Below are positions 59,796 to 64,000 of a DNA stretch of 64,000 nt, one piece after another (the first letter of the stretch is position 1; the number at the start of each line of letters is the position of its first letter). Both the position numbers and the translations under genes were made by a program. Below the pieces are notes generated by a model. It made no database searches. It worked only from the letters and a program-made list of their open reading frames with translations, and was not told where the DNA came from. This DNA comes from Edaphochlamys debaryana (taxonomy: Eukaryota; Chlorophyta; Chlorophyceae; Chlamydomonadales), in assembly GCA_016858145.1 (NCBI GenBank), contig JAEHOE010000057.1, forward strand, positions 62,001 to 126,000. Reading direction: 5' to 3'.

Positions 59796-62700
59796 CCGGC
59801 TTGGGGACCTTCCACTTTGAGATCTCCCCGGCTGGAAGCCGTCGCTGCTGGCGCCGCACCTTGTACAGCGTCCCCTCGAGCCACATATAGTTCTCTGCCC
59901 AACGCTCAATCCTCTTGGTCTCCTTGATTGCCCTCTCCAGGCCCATGTTTTCGGGGAAGCTCCAGCGCCCCGTTTGCAGGTAATGGATCAGGGCCGTGTC
60001 TTCCCAGGGCGACCTCTCCCCCCGGGGTTTCGAGGGTCCAGCCTCATCCCCCTCATCCGCCCCTTCTCCCTCCTCAATTTCCAGCTCCACAGCCACATCC
60101 TCACCCATGCCTTCCCCCTCCTCTTCCTCCCCCTCGTCCTCAGGCCTCCACGACACCACAAGGCTCTCACGGGCCGACCCGCCACTGTCCTCCTCTGCGC
60201 CGGTGCCTTCCGTCGTCAGGTCACTCGGCCCAGGCGCTGCCACCGGGGCCTGCGGCGGCGCAGGGGCCGCAGCGGCTGCGGGGGCCACTGGGGCCGGCGG
60301 TACAAACGGTGCGTGTGGGCCTGGGCACATCCACATGCCCGGCGGCACGTGGGCCAGGGGCGGGTTGAGGCAGAAAGTGTGGAAGGCCTGGGTACACCCG
60401 TAATAGTCACAGAGAAGCAAGGAGTCATCAGGCATCCCTTGACCGCACACGGAGCACCGGATCGCGGGGTTCCAGTCCTCAGGGGACCCTTGCCCCCGCT
60501 CCTCAGAGGTGCCCTCCTTCTCTGGGTCCACGAACCCGGTTAGCAGGCAGCTCCGTCTGCGCTGTCGCTTGGTCTGAGGCCCCCCTTCCCCGTCCCCGGG
60601 GTCGCGTCCTCTTGCCCACAGCGGTGACTGGGGCTCGGTTCCCGGATAGACGGGGACCACTCCTGGTTCCTCACCGCCTGAGGGTGTCTGCGTCCGGTCA
60701 TCATCGCCCTCCATGGGGACTGGGCCCTCCGCCTCCCGCGCCACGGGTTGAGTCTGTGGAATGTCCATCCCGTCCACCTCACCCGCACCGTGCTCGGCGG
60801 CGCGCACAGGTGCGTGGGCTGGCTGCGTGAGGGGCACCGGGGCCTCCTCCTCCTCTCTTTCCACGACGGGGCGCCGCGGTGCTCCGGGCGCTGGCACCCA
60901 GGGCACCCGGGGGAAGCGATGGGAGCGGATGCTCGAGCGACCTGTGACGACCCCAGTCTCGTGTGTCATGCCCGCCCGTCGTTCCCTCTCGTCCAACTCC
61001 AGGTTCTCCCTGCGGTGGGCCTCCCCCTCTGCCGCCTCCTCCCGCACAAGCCGTCGTCCCAGAGCCTGGTTGGCCTGAAGCTGCTGCGGTGAGATGCGGG
61101 GCGCGGGCGGGTTGCCACCCGGCCGGTAATCCGGAGCGTAGTAAGTGTTGCAGTTACGGTTAGCTTCAGAGCGCCCATCAGTCATGTACACCTCCAGACC
61201 GGTGTGCGCTCCTCCCCATAGGTCCGCCGTACCCTCATCCTCGCCGTCCCCCAAGTCCTCCATCCTGATCGCAGCCACCCCGCGGTAGGATACCAGGGGC
61301 GCCGTGTCACGACGGTTAGGGGCGCTCACCGACTTCGGCAAGAGGGTCGTCGGTCGCCGCCAGGGCCGCGGATTCGGCGCACATAGGCTGCGACGCACGG
61401 GTTGCACTGAGGCAATACGGCTCGTGACGTAGACCTCGATTTCTGGCGAGAGCTCCGCTCTCAGAGCCTCACCAGCACACATCTCCACCGTGGTGGCCTG
61501 CCAGTGTTCTGAGCTTGCCACTCCACTTGCCACCCCAGGCGGGCGCTCCTCATCGTCGCTGTCCTCCGCCAAGTGTGCCAGCCGGCTCAGGCCGTCCACG
61601 TTCCCATGCTTCTCGCCCGCCCGATGCTGGATGTCCATGTCGTACGACATAAGCTTAAGGGCCATGCGGGCGAGCTTGCCCTGCAGACTGGACGTCTTGG
61701 CGGTCATCAAGTACCGCACCGCCATACTATCGGTGAGGAGGGTGAAGCGCGTTCCCCACACGTATGGGCGGAAGTGAGTCACGCCGAAGACGGCGGCATA
61801 GCACTCGCCGTCCGCTGCGGACCAGTTGAGCTGGCTTCCTGACATCTTCTTGCTTGCGTACTGCACCACCCTCTCCTTCCCATCTGGCCCCACTTGACTC
61901 AGGATCGCCGCCACGGCATGCTTGCTCCAATCCGTGGCGATGATGAACGGCCGGGAGAAGTCAGGCGCGGCCAGGACTGGCGTGCTGAGCAGGGCCTGCC
62001 GCAACGTGCTCCACGCCTCGTGCTCCTCCGGTCCCCACTGCCAAGGTTGGTCCTTGCGTGTCAGCTCGTACAGGGGCTTTGCCTTGAGGCTAAAGTTGCG
62101 GATGAACGCCTTGTAGTATGCCGCCGTCGATATCCAACTGCGCACCTCCTTGACCGTCCGCGGTGCGGGCAGCCGCTCAATCGTTGCCAAGTTACGCGGG
62201 TCAGGCTCAACCGTGCCCTTCTCTCCGTCCAGCAGGTGTCCCAGAAAGATCACCCTCTTCATGCCAAGCCTGCACTTCTTCAGCGCCACGCGCAAGCCCG
62301 CCAGTCGCAGACATGCAAACACGTCCTCCAGTGCCCTCAAGTGCTCCTCCCACGTGGGGGCGAAGGTGAGCACATCGTCGGCAAAGGCCACGCAGCATGG
62401 GCGAGGGCGTGGGCGGTCTGCGCTTGCAGCCTCCCGTTCTTGGTAGTGAGAGCCGGGCATCAAAGGCGCCATCACGAGGGACATCAGCCGGCTGAACACC
62501 GCACTTGAGTTCCGAAAGCCCATGGGCATGACCGTAGGGCGATACGCGGCGTGTGGGGTCACAATCGTCAGCTTGTCTTTCGACTCTTCATCATGCATGG
62601 GCACCTGCCAGTAGCCCGCCTTGAGGTCCAGGCTGGAGTAGATCATAGTGGACCCGCCTGACGGCGCGGCGGTGTCCAACAGGTCCTGGATATTCCCCAT

Positions 62701-64000
62701 TGGGTAGCGCTGCGGGCGGACGACCAGGTTGCACGCTCGCGCATCGGTCACCACCCGGAATTCAGCCGGGGGCTTGGGTTTGCTCGTCTCATCCTGCCCG
62801 TCGGCCGTGACCGCCACGGGATCAGCCTTCTTAGGGATGACCATGACAGGGGAACCCCAGGCACTCGTGCTGGGTTCGATCAGTCCGTCCTTCAGTAGTT
62901 TGGCCATCTCCGCATCAACCGCCGCCATCTCAACACGCGACATTCGGTACGGCGGGGTGTAAACCGGAGGGCTGTCCCCCGTATCCACCTTGCAGGTTAC
63001 CCACGTCGTGCGCCCCAGCTCGCTGTTCGTCAAGGCGAACATGTCATGGTTGCGCATCAGGAGCTGATACATCCCCTCCCTTTGTGCCGAGGTGAGATCC
63101 GGGTTGATCCTCTCCCGCAGCGTGTTACTCAGCTCCTCCCTTGGGGGCGTTTCCTTGTTGCGTGCCCACGCACGGGTAGCGAGGGCCCGGGCTGCTGCCA
63201 GGTGCTTCTCCGCCGAGGTGAAGGTCGGCGGGCTAGGCAGGCTTTCTGTCTGCCCCGACCCTTTCGTTCCCAACTGGGCCACGGCCCCTTCACCCTCCCC
63301 CGCAGGCGCCGTCCGTCCGCTTGGGCTGGCGGCCAAGCGAGCCGGGCCGGCAGCCGAGGGTGAGAGATACACCTCAATGTTGGGTCGGCGCGTTGACTGG
63401 GCTTGCCGCTCCCAGTCATCCTGATCCGGCCCATCCTCATTATCCTCCCACGACCCCCATGAGCCTGGGCTCCCTCCGGCCCCAGCATCATCATCCCCAT
63501 CGTCATCCTCGCTCTCCGAGTTGCTGCCCTCCTCACTCCCCTCTTCTTCCTCGCCCTCCTCAGCCTCGTCCTCATCTTCGTCAGAGTCCTCCACGAGTGG
63601 CGGGAGGTCACCGTCATCCATGGGTTCTCCGGCCCCCGGTGCGCTGGTGCTTGCGGACTGCGTACGAGCACCCGCCGCCGCGGCAGGGGGCGGGTCGAAG
63701 TCCGCCACCAAGGCCCCCTCCGGTGAGTCCTCCTCGGGAATGGTCTCCACCATCATGGCCTCGGGAGACCTCAGGAAGGTGATGGGGATAAAGCTACGTT
63801 GCCCATCGTCGTTCGTGTAGTACAGGCGTGAAGTGTCATAGCAAATGGTTGCCCGCGCCTGACTCAGCCAATCGCAGCCGAGCAGCATGTAGTACGACCT
63901 CGCCTGGCTCACAAATGGGTCAATCGTGATCACCATGTCCCCTGTCGATGTGAAAAGCTCCCTAATCCGCCCTGACGGTTTCGCACTGCTCCCGTCCGCC
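59680..64000 (-). CDS. pol: Gypsy Pol polyprotein: protease end, RT, RNase H, PHD-like finger, start of integrase (5' truncated by window)
   Basis: The frame is open to the window edge; ATG 63936 is internal. It starts with the end of a retropepsin ([19 protein letters not shown]). An acidic linker ([19 protein letters not shown]) follows. RT spans about residues 320-590 from 63936: [37 protein letters not shown] and the active site VAFADDVL near 62375. RNase H spans about 655-790: [33 protein letters not shown] long disordered stretch leads to a PHD-like finger near 1160-1210 ([36 protein letters not shown]), with the last ligand apparently His. The integrase zinc-binding start ([15 protein letters not shown]) begins near 1350 and is cut at about 59795, after which the frame is junk to a stop at 59680. 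It makes cDNA in cytoplasmic particles when intact; this copy should be integration-defective. Confidence 0.93.
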   Translation of the reverse strand, partial: ADGSSAKPSGRIRELFTSTGDMVITIDPFVSQARSYYMLLGCDWLSQARATICYDTSRLYYTNDDGQRSFIPITFLRSPEAMMVETIPEEDSPEGALVADFDPPPAAAAGARTQSASTSAPGAGEPMDDGDLPPLVEDSDEDEDEAEEGEEEEGSEEGSNSESEDDDGDDDAGAGGSPGSWGSWEDNEDGPDQDDWERQAQSTRRPNIEVYLSPSAAGPARLAASPSGRTAPAGEGEGAVAQLGTKGSGQTESLPSPPTFTSAEKHLAAARALATRAWARNKETPPREELSNTLRERINPDLTSAQREGMYQLLMRNHDMFALTNSELGRTTWVTCKVDTGDSPPVYTPPYRMSRVEMAAVDAEMAKLLKDGLIEPSTSAWGSPVMVIPKKADPVAVTADGQDETSKPKPPAEFRVVTDARACNLVVRPQRYPMGNIQDLLDTAAPSGGSTMIYSSLDLKAGYWQVPMHDEESKDKLTIVTPHAAYRPTVMPMGFRNSSAVFSRLMSLVMAPLMPGSHYQEREAASADRPRPRPCCVAFADDVLTFAPTWEEHLRALEDVFACLRLAGLRVALKKCRLGMKRVIFLGHLLDGEKGTVEPDPRNLATIERLPAPRTVKEVRSWISTAAYYKAFIRNFSLKAKPLYELTRKDQPWQWGPEEHEAWSTLRQALLSTPVLAAPDFSRPFIIATDWSKHAVAAILSQVGPDGKERVVQYASKKMSGSQLNWSAADGECYAAVFGVTHFRPYVWGTRFTLLTDSMAVRYLMTAKTSSLQGKLARMALKLMSYDMDIQHRAGEKHGNVDGLSRLAHLAEDSDDEERPPGVASGVASSEHWQATTVEMCAGEALRAELSPEIEVYVTSRIASVQPVRRSLCAPNPRPWRRPTTLLPKSVSAPNRRDTAPLVSYRGVAAIRMEDLGDGEDEGTADLWGGAHTGLEVYMTDGRSEANRNCNTYYAPDYRPGGNPPAPRISPQQLQANQALGRRLVREEAAEGEAHRRENLELDERERRAGMTHETGVVTGRSSIRSHRFPRVPWVPAPGAPRRPVVEREEEEAPVPLTQPAHAPVRAAEHGAGEVDGMDIPQTQPVAREAEGPVPMEGDDDRTQTPSGGEEPGVVPVYPGTEPQSPLWARGRDPGDGEGGPQTKRQRRRSCLLTGFVDPEKEGTSEERGQGSPEDWNPAIRCSVCGQGMPDDSLLLCDYYGCTQAFHTFCLNPPLAHVPPGMWMCPGPHAPFVPPAPVAPAAAAAPAPPQAPVAAPGPSDLTTEGTGAEEDSGGSARESLVVSWRPEDEGEEEEGEGMGEDVAVELEIEEGEGADEGDEAGPSKPRGERSPWEDTALIHYLQTGRWSFPENMGLERAIKETKRIERWAENYMWLEGTLYKVRRQQRRLPAGEISKWKVPKPAECASPAASSSTSRPVATRVATGRRNAWWGPCWILSAS

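Larger units (their letters stand above)
59163..64000 (-). mobile_element. Ty3/gypsy-type LTR retrotransposon (partial, internally deleted)
   Basis: Protease end, RT, RNase H, PHD-like finger and broken integrase in the gypsy order (RT before INT). The gag part and 5' LTR lie beyond position 64000. Confidence 0.9.

Overview
The window looks like nuclear DNA of a GC-rich green alga, most likely volvocine or Chlamydomonas-like. The reasons are GT-AG introns of roughly 80-330 bp in most host-type genes, an F-box-like/ankyrin protein of a style I associate with Chlamydomonas relatives, many short tandem repeats, and a Ty3/gypsy retrotransposon. This assignment is inference; no database search was possible. 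Gene density is low and more than half of the window is repeat-derived or without a supportable gene.

Layout. 1.6-4.4 kb (-): Ala/Gln-rich coiled-coil protein gene. 5.6-8.6 kb (-): nine-exon gene for a secreted protein of unknown family, rebuilt here from splice phases, with a 17-nt micro-exon and one intron filled with a pyrimidine minisatellite. 9.3 kb: G-rich microsatellite. 9.8-11.1 kb (+): Gln/Ala-repeat coiled-coil protein. 12.1-13.7 and 29.7-31.0 kb: two copies of a 1.3-1.6 kb duplication with an internal hairpin. 14.0-14.6 kb (-): small helical protein. 15.25-16.7 kb (+) and 20.4-22.9 kb (+): two multi-exon genes whose introns after the first all lie between codons. 18.9-20.0 and 31.7-33.6 kb: the same satellite in opposite orientation. 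23.8-26.8 kb: a 3-kb unit bounded by 77-bp inverted repeats and holding a zinc-ligand-rich gene with a frameshift. 28.0-29.6 kb (+): BTB gene with one in-frame stop. 31.3 kb and 33.8 kb (-): orphan fragments of a Ulp1-type protease and of a helix-turn-helix transposase. 34.8-36.5 kb (-): ankyrin-type gene.

From about 36.6 to 54 kb the character changes. Small, closely packed, uninterrupted genes lie between octamer and decamer tandem arrays, one spliced gene (41.5-43.5 kb) and about 9 kb of orientation-switching repeats that share a GACACCAAGGGGCCCC core and surround an HNH endonuclease gene (51.1-52.8 kb). I read this as a probable integrated viral or selfish-element island, but no viral hallmark gene (capsid, packaging ATPase, polymerase) is present. 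54.6-56.8 kb is a candidate DNA transposon with inverted ends. 59.2-64 kb (-) is a gypsy element that runs off the window, carries a PHD-like finger between RNase H and integrase, and has lost most of the integrase core.

No rRNA, tRNA or CRISPR was found. Exon coordinates come from splice-site and phase matching by eye; they are consistent but unproven without RNA data.
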